This document shows, piece by piece, positions 46,638 through 55,187 of a DNA stretch of 64,000 bases. A program made the translations under genes and the position numbers. The notes beneath the pieces were generated by a model that was given only the letters and a program-made list of their open reading frames with translations, was not told the origin of the DNA and made no database searches. Numbering within the stretch: the first letter of the stretch is position 1; each line of letters opens with the position of its first letter. The DNA is from Bifidobacterium saimiriisciurei (GTDB taxonomy: Bacteria > Actinomycetota > Actinomycetes > Actinomycetales > Bifidobacteriaceae), in assembly GCF_010667655.1 (NCBI RefSeq), contig NZ_WHZU01000015.1:21802-85801 (forward strand), given 5' to 3'.

Positions 46638-46712
46638 GGCGCCGTTGACCGGCTCCCCGCAGGTTTGAGGGGAGACGTCGTCGGCGCAGCCGGCTGATGG
46701 GCGTTGCCCATC

Positions 46713-46764
46713 AAGGGGCCTCTCGTCCGTGGTCTTCCACGACGGACGAGAGGCCCTTCGTTTT
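46713..46764 (+). terminator. Duplicated strong terminator
   Basis: AAGGGGCCTCTCGTCCGTGG pairs with CCACGACGGACGAGAGGCCC and is followed by TTCGTTTTC. The flank from the stop codon through this stem and the palindrome unit parallels 41545-41717 closely. Confidence 0.85.
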
Positions 46765-46770
46765 CACGCA

Positions 46771-46808
46771 CACGAATGTGTGAATGCGCCGATATCACAC
46801 CATTCGTG
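46771..46808. repeat. Solitary 38-bp palindrome unit after the duplicated terminator
   Basis: CACGAATGTGTG ... CACACCATTCGTG, 38 bp, followed by AACGGGATGGG, matching the array spacer start. It lies 6 bp after the terminator T-run. Confidence 0.8.
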
Positions 46809-46865
46809 AACGGGATGGGTGAAACGCTCTTTTGGTATGTGACTGAGTTGCGGTGCCCAGCGGGT

Positions 46866-46909
46866 TTGTGAGCGGTCTCATGATAGAATGATGTGTTAGC
46901 GGTCACACA
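46866..46909 (+). promoter_or_regulatory. Promoter with two LacI-type operators before the GH127/146-type gene
   Basis: TTGTGAGCGGTCTCATG (46866-46882) and TGTGTTAGCGGTCACACA (46892-46909) flank the -10 box TAGAAT (46884-46889). The arrangement matches the orphan promoter at 20757. The leader to the ATG at 47377 is about 470 nt and contains ATCGATTTT-type repeats (47131-47205) but no convincing gene. Confidence 0.7.
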
Positions 46910-47130
46910 GTGATGTATGTCGCAACGCCAAACGATATATGACAAACGCATCGTCGCAATGGCATCGACGGCATCACGACGATTGCCGTGCGTCAACGGA
47001 TTGACGCACGACGGTCGGTGTGCCCTGTCGACGTGGCGGTCGGCACAACTGAAAACCGTGCCGACCAGGTGCAGGTCCTCAACAGCGAGGGCCCCGCGCA
47101 AGGAGGAGCAGACGACGACGGCCCGGCCAA

Positions 47131-47207
47131 TCGATTTCGCAATCGATTTTGCGATTGATTTCCGGCCATCCGATTTCCGGTCAACCGATCGGCCAATCGA
47201 TTGATGG
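47131..47207 (+). repeat. Degenerate ATCGATTT/CGATTTCCGG repeats in a long leader
   Basis: AATCGATTTCGCAATCGATTTTGCGATTGATTTCCGG-like words (given here only as a type) recur at about 10-18 bp steps and create several CCAATCGAT/ATCGATTGG pairings. They lie inside the 470-nt leader of the beta-L-arabinofuranosidase-like gene and may fold in the RNA. Confidence 0.45.
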
Positions 47208-47376
47208 GCCGGTCAGCCGATCGTCCGGCAGACCGCCGACAAACCCGTTGCGAAGACGAACACCCCTTCGACGATGGGAGAGAACGGCGGCGACAGCCGA
47301 TATCGAATCTCGTCAAAGCACGCCACGGCAGGGGAGGAACATCACGGGACACAGTCAAGAGGAGGACGAATCTCGC

Positions 47377-50300
47377 ATGGATAGGAAACCATCACGGTGG
47401 CGCAGGGGAGTGGCGATGGCCGCGACCGTGCCGATGCTGCTGGCGCTGCTGCCGGCCGGCGCGGCGTATGCGGCCGACAAGTCATCGATCACCGAGGCGA
47501 CGACCGATGCCAACAACGTGCTCAGCCTCGGATTCAACGGCAATCTGAACGATGACAGCACGGCCGGGAACGCCGTCGCCGCGTACAAGGGCACACCGAC
47601 CTACGTGGACGGCGTCGACGGGCAGGCCGTCAGGCTCGACAAGGGCGCGCTGAGCCTCGGCGCAAGCCAGAAGCTGCAGCCCGAAAGCCTCTCGCTATCG
47701 TTCTACTGGAATCCGAGCGCCACGATGACCGGCGAGCAGATCCTCATGTGGGGCAAGGGCAAGTACAACGACAACGGCTGGTATCTGAGCTCGAATTCCG
47801 ATTCCAAGCCGCTCGTGCTTTCCGTGGGCGTGGGCGCGAACGGCGCCGGCAGCGGACAGCCGCTCGAATTCAACCTTTCCGGCAGCCGCGCCGACATCTT
47901 CCCGGCGAATACGTGGACGCACGTGATGGTCACGTTCGACGCCAAGACCAAGACCGCGAAGTTCTACATCAACGGCGAAGGCAGGACGGCGACCGCCGGC
48001 AACACGACGTCGGCCGGCACGATCGCCGCCGACGACACCACCAAGTACATCGGCTGGAACGGCACGCATGCCAGCGGAGGCCAGCTCACCGGCTCGCTTG
48101 ACGACGTGAAGCTGTGGAGCACCGTCGCCACCACGGCCGACGTGGAACGCGAGGCCAAGATCGGCGTCAAGGACTTCAGCGCCGAAAAGCTCGCGCAGGC
48201 CGCGCTCGACAACGTGAACATCACGTCGAAGGCCACCGCCAACCTGACGTTCAACGCCGACGCCGCCAACGGTTCGGCCCTTACCTACGTCTCCGACAAC
48301 CAGGACGTCGTCTCGAACGACGGCGTGGTGACCCGACCGGCTGTCGGCGAGAAGGACGCGACCGCCAAGATCACCGTCACCTCGTCGTACGGCTCAGCGG
48401 CTGTGAGCAAGACGTTCACCGTGACCGTGCCCGCCCAGACCGACAACGGCAGCAGCGGCGACGTGGAATACCTGAAGAACTACCTTTCCGAGCAGGGCAT
48501 GGAGAACGTGACCGTTTCGGATTCCTACCTGCAGAACGCGGGCAAGAAGGAAGTCGAATACCTGCTGAGCTTCAAGCCCGATCGACTGCTCGTCGAGTTC
48601 CGCGCGAACGCCGGCCTCGACACCAAGGGCGTGCAGAACTACGGCGGCTGGGAGAACGGCCCGTCCGGCTCGCGCAACCCCGACAAGTCCAACAACCCGA
48701 CCCGCTTTACCGGCCACTTCGTGGGCCACTGGATCTCCGCGGCCTCGCAGGCACAGCGCTCCACGTTCGCTACGGACGCTCAGAAGAAGGAGCTCTCCGC
48801 CAACCTGACCGCCGTGGTCAAGGGCATCCGCGAGGCGCAGGAGGCCTACGCCAAGAAGGACGCCGCCAACGCCGGCTTCTTCCCCGCGTTCTCGGCCAGC
48901 TATGTGCCGAACGGCGGTGGCGGATTGCTCGTGCCGTTCTACAACCTGCATAAGATCGAGGCCGGCATGGTGCAGGCGTACGAGTACTCCACCGACGCCG
49001 AGACCCGCGAGACCGCCAAGGACGCGGCCGTCGACTTCGCCAAGTACGTCGTCAACTGGAAGGCCGCGCACGCCTCCACCAACATGCTCCAAACCGAATA
49101 CGGCGGCATGAACGACGCGCTCTACCAGGTGGCGGAGATCGCGAACGCCGAAGACAAGCAGACCGTGCTCCAGGCCGCGCACCTCTTCGACGAGACCGCA
49201 CTGTTCCAGAAGCTCGCCAACGGCCAGGACGTGCTCAACGGCCTGCACGCCAACACCACCATCCCGAAGCTCACCGGCGCCATGCAGCGCTATGTGGCCT
49301 ACACCGAGGACCAGGACCTCTACAACAGCCTCTCCGCCGACGAGCAGGACAAGCTCACCAGCCTGTACCTCAAGGCCGCGAAGAACTTCTTCGACATCGT
49401 CGTCAACGACCACACGTACGTGAACGGCGGCAACTCGCAGTCCGAGCACTTCCACGTGGCCGACCAGCTGTGGAAGGACGCCACCCAGAACGGCGACCAG
49501 AACGGCGGCTACCGCAACTTCTCCACCGTGGAGACCTGCAACGAGTACAACATGCTCAAGCTCGCCCGACTGCTGTTCCAGGTGACCAAGGATTCCAAGT
49601 ACTCCGAGTACTACGAGCACACGTTCATCAACGCCATCGTGGCCTCGCAGAACCCCGAGACCGGCATGACCATGTACTTCCAGCCGATGAAGGCCGGCTA
49701 CCCGAAAGTGTTCGGCGTCTCCGGCACCGACTACGACGCCGACTGGTTCGGCAGCGCGATCGGCGAGTACTGGTGCTGCCAGGGCACGGGCATCGAGAAC
49801 TTCGCCAAGCTCAACGACTCGTTCTACTTCACCGACGCCGACAACGTCTACGTGAACATGTTCTGGTCGTCCACCTACACCGACAAGCGCCACGACCTGA
49901 AGATCGTCCAGACGGCCAACGTGCCGAAGCAGGACGTTGTGACGTTCAAGGTCTCCGGCTCCGGCTCCGCCAACCTCAAGCTGCGCGTGCCCGAATGGGC
50001 CATCGCCTCCGGCGTCAAGCTCGTCGTCGATGGCAAGACGCAGGAGCTCACCAAGGACGCCAACGGCTGGCTGACGGTCGCCATCAGGAACGGCACGGAA
50101 ATCTCGTACACGCTGCCCGCCAAGCTCCAGGCCATCGACGCCGCCGACAACAAGAACTGGGTCGCCTTCCAGTACGGCCCCGTCGTGCTCGCCGGCGCGC
50201 TCACCGACACCAACTACAAGACGAACTACTCGTACGGCGGCGTGAAGGTGCGCGTGGCCAACTACGACTCCGACGCCAACGCGAAGGCCGCGGTCATCCC

Positions 50301-53106
50301 GACTGACGGCCAGAGCGTGAGCGAGTGGCTCAAGGGCGTCAGCGCCGACGGCAAGACCGGCAACCTCGTGCGCACCGACAAGGCCGACGAAGGCAACCGC
50401 GAAACCCTGACGTTCAAGTTCAAGAACGTCGACGGCGACGCCGCCGGACTCGAACTGCACCCCTACTACTCGACGTACAAGACCACGTACGCCATCTACT
50501 GGGACATGGCCGAGGTCGATTCCAGCGCCTACCAGCAGAACATCCTCAAGAAGAAGACCGACGCCGCCACCCAGTCGCTCATCACCGACGCGGTCGACGC
50601 CTTCGACAACGAGTTCCAGCAGGAGCTCGCCCACAACGCCGCCAAGTCCGACGACTCGAACGCCGGCACCTACGCCGGCAAGCAGTACCGCGACGCCAAG
50701 GCCAACGGCTGGTTCAGCTACGACCTGAAGGTGACCGCCGGTGCCAGGAACTACCTGAGCACGCAGTACTACTCGGGAGACAAGGGCCGCACGTTCAGCA
50801 TGATCGTCGACCCGACGCCGGTCGCCGACAACTCGAAGGGCGAGGTCTCCGCCAACGCGAAGACCTACACCGTCACCATCAACGACAGGAACGGCGCCAA
50901 CGCCTTCTACTGGGATACGCAGGAACTGCCCGCCGACCTGGTCGCCCAGGCCAAGGACGGCAAGGTCCGCGTGCTGTTCAAGTCCACCGGCGGCCTCGTC
51001 GGCGGCGTCTACGGCGTGCGCACCCAGAACGCTGCCGGGCTGAACGACGACGCCGCATTGAAGTCGCTGAAGTTCAGCGAAGGCGACCTCGCGCCCGCGT
51101 TCAAGTCCTCGAAGACGGCGTACACGCTCACCGTGCCGAAGAACGCGAAGTCCGTCGACGCGACGATCGGCGTCAAGGACGCCGGATCGTACGTCACCGT
51201 CGACGGCGTCATCATCGACGACACGAAGGACCGCACGATCACGCTCGACAACGACGTGACCACCGTCGACATCGCCTCCTACGCACAGGACCACAAGACC
51301 GTGAAGTACTACACGGTCACCATCGTCAAGGACGGCGCCAAGGTGCCGTCCGGCGACCCGGTCCTCGAGTACACGTTCGACGGCGACTCCGCCTCGGCCG
51401 ACGCGAACGCCGTCGTCGACAACACCGGCTCCGCCGGCGACAAACTCGACGGCAAGATCGTGAACTCCGGCGCCACCCTCGCCGACCATGACGACAACGG
51501 CAAGTCGCTGAAGGTGCCGGGCGGCAACCACGGCAGCTCGGCGTACGTGACAATCCCGTCCGGCGTGGTCGAAACCGGCCAGAAGGACATCACCATCTCC
51601 GCCGACTACCAGTGGGACGGCGCCAACACCTGCGTCTACCCGTGGGCCCTCGGCCAGAACGACAAGAACTATCTGGTGAACATCGTCAGCTGCGGCTCCA
51701 ACACGCGAGTCGAGGCCTCGAAGTCCGGCTCGCAGACCCAGCTGACCGGCTCCACGCCCGCCAAGAACACGTGGGTGCACGTGGACGTGGTCGTCAAGGG
51801 CGGCAAGTCCATCAGCTACTACCTTGACGGCAAGCTCGTGGCCACCAAGACCACCACGCTGACCGCCGCCGACTTCGCCGGCACCACCAGCGCCTCCGGC
51901 TACCTCGGCCTGTCGTTCTACGGATCCGACAAGGACTTCGGCGGCCAGATCGACAACTTCAAGATCTGGAACCGCGCCGTCGGCCTCGCCGAACTGTTCC
52001 CGGGCGAAGACGGCGACGAGCCGGCCGAAGCGACCGTGGAATCCATCAAGGTGACCAAGCAGCCGGCCAAGACCACGTACACCGTGGGCGACAAGTTCGA
52101 CGCCGACGGCCTCGAAGTGACCGCCGTCATGAGCGACAAGACCGAAAAGGTCCTTGACGCCGCCGACTACACCGTCTCCGGCTTCGACGGCTCCAAGGCC
52201 GGCAAGCAGACCCTGACCGTGAAGCTCAAGGCCGACGAGACCAAGACCGCCACGTTCGACGTGACTGTCGAGGCGAAGAAGTCGGACGACTCCTCGCTCA
52301 AGTCGCTCGCCGTCGCCGGCGTCGCGCTGACCGCCGACCAGCTCAAGGCCGCGGCCACGGCCGACGGCACGACCGTGAAGGTCGCCGACCCGGACGGCGT
52401 CACCGCTCAGCAGGTCGAGTACACGCTGGGCGCCACGGCCGCCACGGCCGACGTCACCGTCGCCAAGGACGTCGTGACGGTCGTCGTGACCGCCGAGAAC
52501 GGCTCCAAGACCACGTACACCGTGAAGCTGGAGAAGGCCGAGGAGACCACTCCGGTCAAGCCGACGCTGAACATCACCGGCGACGGTGTGGACGGCGGCA
52601 GGCTCACGCTCAAGATCGGTGCCGAAACCGGCCTGAACGTGACGGTCAAGGGCGACGGCGTCGATGTGAGCAAGCTCGACTGGAAGATCGCGGACGAGAA
52701 GGTCGTCGGCTTCGTCGACATGGGCGCCAACCCGACCTCCGACCGCCGCATCAAGGGCCTCAAGGCCGGCGAGACCACCGTGACCGTGACCGACCCGACC
52801 ACCGGCGCCAGCGCGCAGATCACCGTGACGGTGCCTGCCGAGGGCAATGGTGGCAACTCGGACGGCAACGGTCAGCAGCCCGGCGGCAACGGTTCGGGTT
52901 CGTCGAACGGCTCGACCGGTTCCGGTTCCTCCACCGATGCCGATGCCGATGGCAGCGGCTCCCAGTACGGCGGCAACGAGCAGTCCGGCAAGTCCGGCTC
53001 CAACGCCGGCAGGCTGGGCAGGACCGGCGCGGCCGTGGGCGTGATCGCCCTCGCCGCCGTCGTGCTCGCCGGCGTCGGCGTCGCCCTGCGCAAGCGCCGC
53101 GCGTAG
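47377..53106 (+). CDS. Giant wall-anchored GH127/GH146-type beta-L-arabinofuranosidase with LamG domains
   Basis: The protein has 1909 residues; the signal peptide is about 1-31 (ending AAYA). Order: LamG (about 38-270), Ig-like (about 275-355), DUF1680 (alpha/alpha)6 catalytic domain with its beta-sandwich (about 360-1010), a GH127-associated region, cadherin-like Ig (about 1225-1310), a second LamG (about 1325-1545), Big_3 and further Ig-like domains, LGRTG, helix, KRRA. The zinc-thiolate site of this family is visible: Glu719 and Cys721 in ETCNEYN, Cys800 and Cys801 in WCCQG, spaced as in HypBA1. Glu690 in QSEHFH is a possible acid/base. Known relatives release beta-L-arabinofuranose from hydroxyproline-linked or pectic glycans. 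ATG 47377 follows AGAGGAGG by about 11 bp. Confidence 0.9.
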   Translation: MDRKPSRWRRGVAMAATVPMLLALLPAGAAYAADKSSITEATTDANNVLSLGFNGNLNDDSTAGNAVAAYKGTPTYVDGVDGQAVRLDKGALSLGASQKLQPESLSLSFYWNPSATMTGEQILMWGKGKYNDNGWYLSSNSDSKPLVLSVGVGANGAGSGQPLEFNLSGSRADIFPANTWTHVMVTFDAKTKTAKFYINGEGRTATAGNTTSAGTIAADDTTKYIGWNGTHASGGQLTGSLDDVKLWSTVATTADVEREAKIGVKDFSAEKLAQAALDNVNITSKATANLTFNADAANGSALTYVSDNQDVVSNDGVVTRPAVGEKDATAKITVTSSYGSAAVSKTFTVTVPAQTDNGSSGDVEYLKNYLSEQGMENVTVSDSYLQNAGKKEVEYLLSFKPDRLLVEFRANAGLDTKGVQNYGGWENGPSGSRNPDKSNNPTRFTGHFVGHWISAASQAQRSTFATDAQKKELSANLTAVVKGIREAQEAYAKKDAANAGFFPAFSASYVPNGGGGLLVPFYNLHKIEAGMVQAYEYSTDAETRETAKDAAVDFAKYVVNWKAAHASTNMLQTEYGGMNDALYQVAEIANAEDKQTVLQAAHLFDETALFQKLANGQDVLNGLHANTTIPKLTGAMQRYVAYTEDQDLYNSLSADEQDKLTSLYLKAAKNFFDIVVNDHTYVNGGNSQSEHFHVADQLWKDATQNGDQNGGYRNFSTVETCNEYNMLKLARLLFQVTKDSKYSEYYEHTFINAIVASQNPETGMTMYFQPMKAGYPKVFGVSGTDYDADWFGSAIGEYWCCQGTGIENFAKLNDSFYFTDADNVYVNMFWSSTYTDKRHDLKIVQTANVPKQDVVTFKVSGSGSANLKLRVPEWAIASGVKLVVDGKTQELTKDANGWLTVAIRNGTEISYTLPAKLQAIDAADNKNWVAFQYGPVVLAGALTDTNYKTNYSYGGVKVRVANYDSDANAKAAVIPTDGQSVSEWLKGVSADGKTGNLVRTDKADEGNRETLTFKFKNVDGDAAGLELHPYYSTYKTTYAIYWDMAEVDSSAYQQNILKKKTDAATQSLITDAVDAFDNEFQQELAHNAAKSDDSNAGTYAGKQYRDAKANGWFSYDLKVTAGARNYLSTQYYSGDKGRTFSMIVDPTPVADNSKGEVSANAKTYTVTINDRNGANAFYWDTQELPADLVAQAKDGKVRVLFKSTGGLVGGVYGVRTQNAAGLNDDAALKSLKFSEGDLAPAFKSSKTAYTLTVPKNAKSVDATIGVKDAGSYVTVDGVIIDDTKDRTITLDNDVTTVDIASYAQDHKTVKYYTVTIVKDGAKVPSGDPVLEYTFDGDSASADANAVVDNTGSAGDKLDGKIVNSGATLADHDDNGKSLKVPGGNHGSSAYVTIPSGVVETGQKDITISADYQWDGANTCVYPWALGQNDKNYLVNIVSCGSNTRVEASKSGSQTQLTGSTPAKNTWVHVDVVVKGGKSISYYLDGKLVATKTTTLTAADFAGTTSASGYLGLSFYGSDKDFGGQIDNFKIWNRAVGLAELFPGEDGDEPAEATVESIKVTKQPAKTTYTVGDKFDADGLEVTAVMSDKTEKVLDAADYTVSGFDGSKAGKQTLTVKLKADETKTATFDVTVEAKKSDDSSLKSLAVAGVALTADQLKAAATADGTTVKVADPDGVTAQQVEYTLGATAATADVTVAKDVVTVVVTAENGSKTTYTVKLEKAEETTPVKPTLNITGDGVDGGRLTLKIGAETGLNVTVKGDGVDVSKLDWKIADEKVVGFVDMGANPTSDRRIKGLKAGETTVTVTDPTTGASAQITVTVPAEGNGGNSDGNGQQPGGNGSGSSNGSTGSGSSTDADADGSGSQYGGNEQSGKSGSNAGRLGRTGAAVGVIALAAVVLAGVGVALRKRRA

Positions 53107-53126
53107 CGCAGGATGCTTTCCCGAAG

Positions 53127-53173
53127 CGGCTCCCCTCGGCTCCCCTCAATCTTGATGGGAGCGAGGGGAGCCG
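53127..53173 (+). terminator. Hairpin between the GH127/146 gene and the lyase-like gene
   Basis: CGGCTCCCCTCG (53127-53138) pairs with CGAGGGGAGCCG (53162-53173), and an inner GCTCCC/GGGAGC stem lies inside. It falls in the open frame upstream of the next gene, which argues against that gene starting at 53113. Confidence 0.75.
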
Positions 53174-53247
53174 CGCGTACCGCGTGGGGCGCCCGCTTCC
53201 CTCGGTCCGTCATCGTCGTCTTCCATCATCGACAGCGAGGTTGTTTC

Positions 53248-55074
53248 GTGCCTTCCCGTTCCATCATCCGTTCCCTTATGGCGGCCATCGTCGGCCTCGC
53301 CGTGTTGCTTGCCGGACTGCTGATTCCCGGCTCCGCCGCCTCCGCCGACGAGTCCGTCACGGTTCCCGGCATCACCGATTACGTCCCCCAGGCCGAGGAC
53401 TCCACCAACACCGTGTCCTTCACCGACCCGACCGACAGTGTGGGGAAGACGGTCACGTTCCACCATCCCGGTGTCATCATGAACGCCGACTATCTCAATG
53501 CCATGCGCGACGGCGTCCGCGCCGGCAAGGAGCCGTGGCTCAGTGCCTACAAGGCGTACTCGTCCTATGCGTTCGCGAGGAAGAATCCGCGTGTCTACTA
53601 CGAGTCGTGCTTCGTCAACGTGCTCGGACCATGGAAGACCGACTACTGCGGCAAGAAGTCCATCGATCCGCAGGATTATTTCGCCATGCGATTCCAATGG
53701 GACGGCGACACCGCGTTCAAGCAGGCCGTCATGTGGTACATCACCGGCGACAACACGTATCGTGCCACGGCGTTGAACATCATCCGCAAATACGCGTCCG
53801 TCGAATTCGTGCAGGGCACGTACAGCTTCCGTCTCGGCGTCGCCAGCGCGAACCTTGCCATGGCCGCGGAGATCATGCGCGCGACCGATCCCGCGCCGGC
53901 GGCAGACGGCTCCGCCGCCGATGATTCGCTCATCTGGAACGACGACGATACCGCACGGTTCACCAAGGCGCTGGATATGTATGAGCCGGCGTTCGGATTC
54001 CAACAGCGTCGATTCCATAATCAGGAGCAGTTCTGTCTGGCCGGACTGCTCGCCAAGGCCGTCTGGGAGAACGACGGCGAATCGTATGCGCGCGCCGTCA
54101 AACGCATCGTCGGCGGCGGCGCGGACGATATCTCCGCCGACAACGGCACCGGCTCCATCAACTATCAGATGAAATGGATGACCGAAAACGAGCTGACCGG
54201 CGAGGCGCTGCCCGAATCGGAGCAGCATGTGCAGGTCGCCGAAATGGGACGCGACGCCGGTCACGCGCGCGACGACATCGGCGGGCTGACCACGCTCGCG
54301 CAGGCGATCTATGTGCAGGGCACGAAGGTCGACGCGCGCACCGGCGTGGTCTCGAACGCGAAGGACGCCGTTACGCCGTTCGAATTCGGCGACGACCGTC
54401 TGCTTGCCGGCGTGGATTATTACGTGAAATACCATACGGGCGTGGCCGTGACATGGACGCCGCAGCGTGAATTCTCGTTCAATCGCGATGGCGTGACGGT
54501 TTCCGAGAATCGGAATGTGTCCAACGACGGCGACGTGACCGTGTATCTCGGCGTGCTGTACAACTATTACAAGTCGGTGCGCAAGGTCGACATGACCGGC
54601 GAGGCATACCGATATCTGGCCGAAGCCTACGAGCGCGCGATGCCGGAAGGGCTTGATGTCGGCGCCTCGGGGAGGAACTGGCCGGCGGCGGGAACGTTGC
54701 TGTGGACGTTGCCGGAGGGCGGCGACGGTTCCGGCTCGGGAGGCGAGGGCTCCGGCGGTGAGGGCGAGACTCCTGATCCCGAGCCTTCGCAGAAGCCCGA
54801 CCCCTCTCCGGAGCCGAACGACAAGCCTTCCGACAAGCCCGGTACGCAGCCGTCGCAGCAGGGGAACGGTTCCGGCATCTCGACCGGTTCGGGCTCCGCG
54901 ACCGATGCCGATGGCAATGGCGGCGGCTCCCAGTACGGCGGCAACGAGCAGTCCGGCAAGTCCGGCTCCAACGCCGGCAGGCTGGGCAGGACCGGCGCGG
55001 CCGTGGGTGCGGTGGTCCTGGCCGCCGTCGTGCTCGCCGGCGTCGGCGTCGCCCTGTGCAAGCGCCGCGCGTAG
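53248..55074 (+). CDS. Wall-anchored alginate-lyase-fold (PF05426-like) protein, possible polysaccharide lyase
   Basis: The protein has 608 residues from GTG 53248 (AGCGAGG upstream), giving a clean signal peptide MPSRSIIRSLMAAIVGLAVL to about 35. The body (about 60-480) is helical. HHPGVIMNADYLNAMRDGV with GKEPWLSAYKAY, later FHNQEQF, and HVQVAEMGRDAGHARDDIGG (about 328-347) are features of alginate-lyase-family (alpha/alpha) toroids. A Pro/Glu/Ser linker leads to LGRTG, helix and CKRRA. The tail is nearly identical at DNA level to that of the preceding gene. Lyases of this fold cut uronic-acid-containing glycans; here glucuronate-bearing arabinogalactan is a guess from context. It is probably co-transcribed with the GH127/146 gene. 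An inactive or hydrolytic member cannot be excluded. Confidence 0.72.
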   Translation: MPSRSIIRSLMAAIVGLAVLLAGLLIPGSAASADESVTVPGITDYVPQAEDSTNTVSFTDPTDSVGKTVTFHHPGVIMNADYLNAMRDGVRAGKEPWLSAYKAYSSYAFARKNPRVYYESCFVNVLGPWKTDYCGKKSIDPQDYFAMRFQWDGDTAFKQAVMWYITGDNTYRATALNIIRKYASVEFVQGTYSFRLGVASANLAMAAEIMRATDPAPAADGSAADDSLIWNDDDTARFTKALDMYEPAFGFQQRRFHNQEQFCLAGLLAKAVWENDGESYARAVKRIVGGGADDISADNGTGSINYQMKWMTENELTGEALPESEQHVQVAEMGRDAGHARDDIGGLTTLAQAIYVQGTKVDARTGVVSNAKDAVTPFEFGDDRLLAGVDYYVKYHTGVAVTWTPQREFSFNRDGVTVSENRNVSNDGDVTVYLGVLYNYYKSVRKVDMTGEAYRYLAEAYERAMPEGLDVGASGRNWPAAGTLLWTLPEGGDGSGSGGEGSGGEGETPDPEPSQKPDPSPEPNDKPSDKPGTQPSQQGNGSGISTGSGSATDADGNGGGSQYGGNEQSGKSGSNAGRLGRTGAAVGAVVLAAVVLAGVGVALCKRRA

Positions 55075-55095
55075 CGCAGGACGCTTTCCGGATTG

Positions 55096-55119
55096 GCTCC
55101 CCTCATGCGTGAGGGGAGC
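55096..55119. terminator. Hairpin terminator at the end of the surface-enzyme block
   Basis: GGCTCCCCTCA and TGAGGGGAGC form a 10-bp stem with a short GCG-containing loop. It lies between the convergent lyase-like and alcohol dehydrogenase genes. Confidence 0.7.
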
Positions 55120-55187
55120 TGTCCACTCGGCAGTTCCCCATTGTCCCCGCTCGATGCACTACTTCATGGACGTATACTCGCCCGATC

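Noticed and set aside
53113..53247. ATG 53113 as start of the lyase-like protein
   Set aside because: The segment contains the terminator hairpin of the preceding gene, and GTG 53248 gives a normal signal peptide with a nearby ribosome-binding site.
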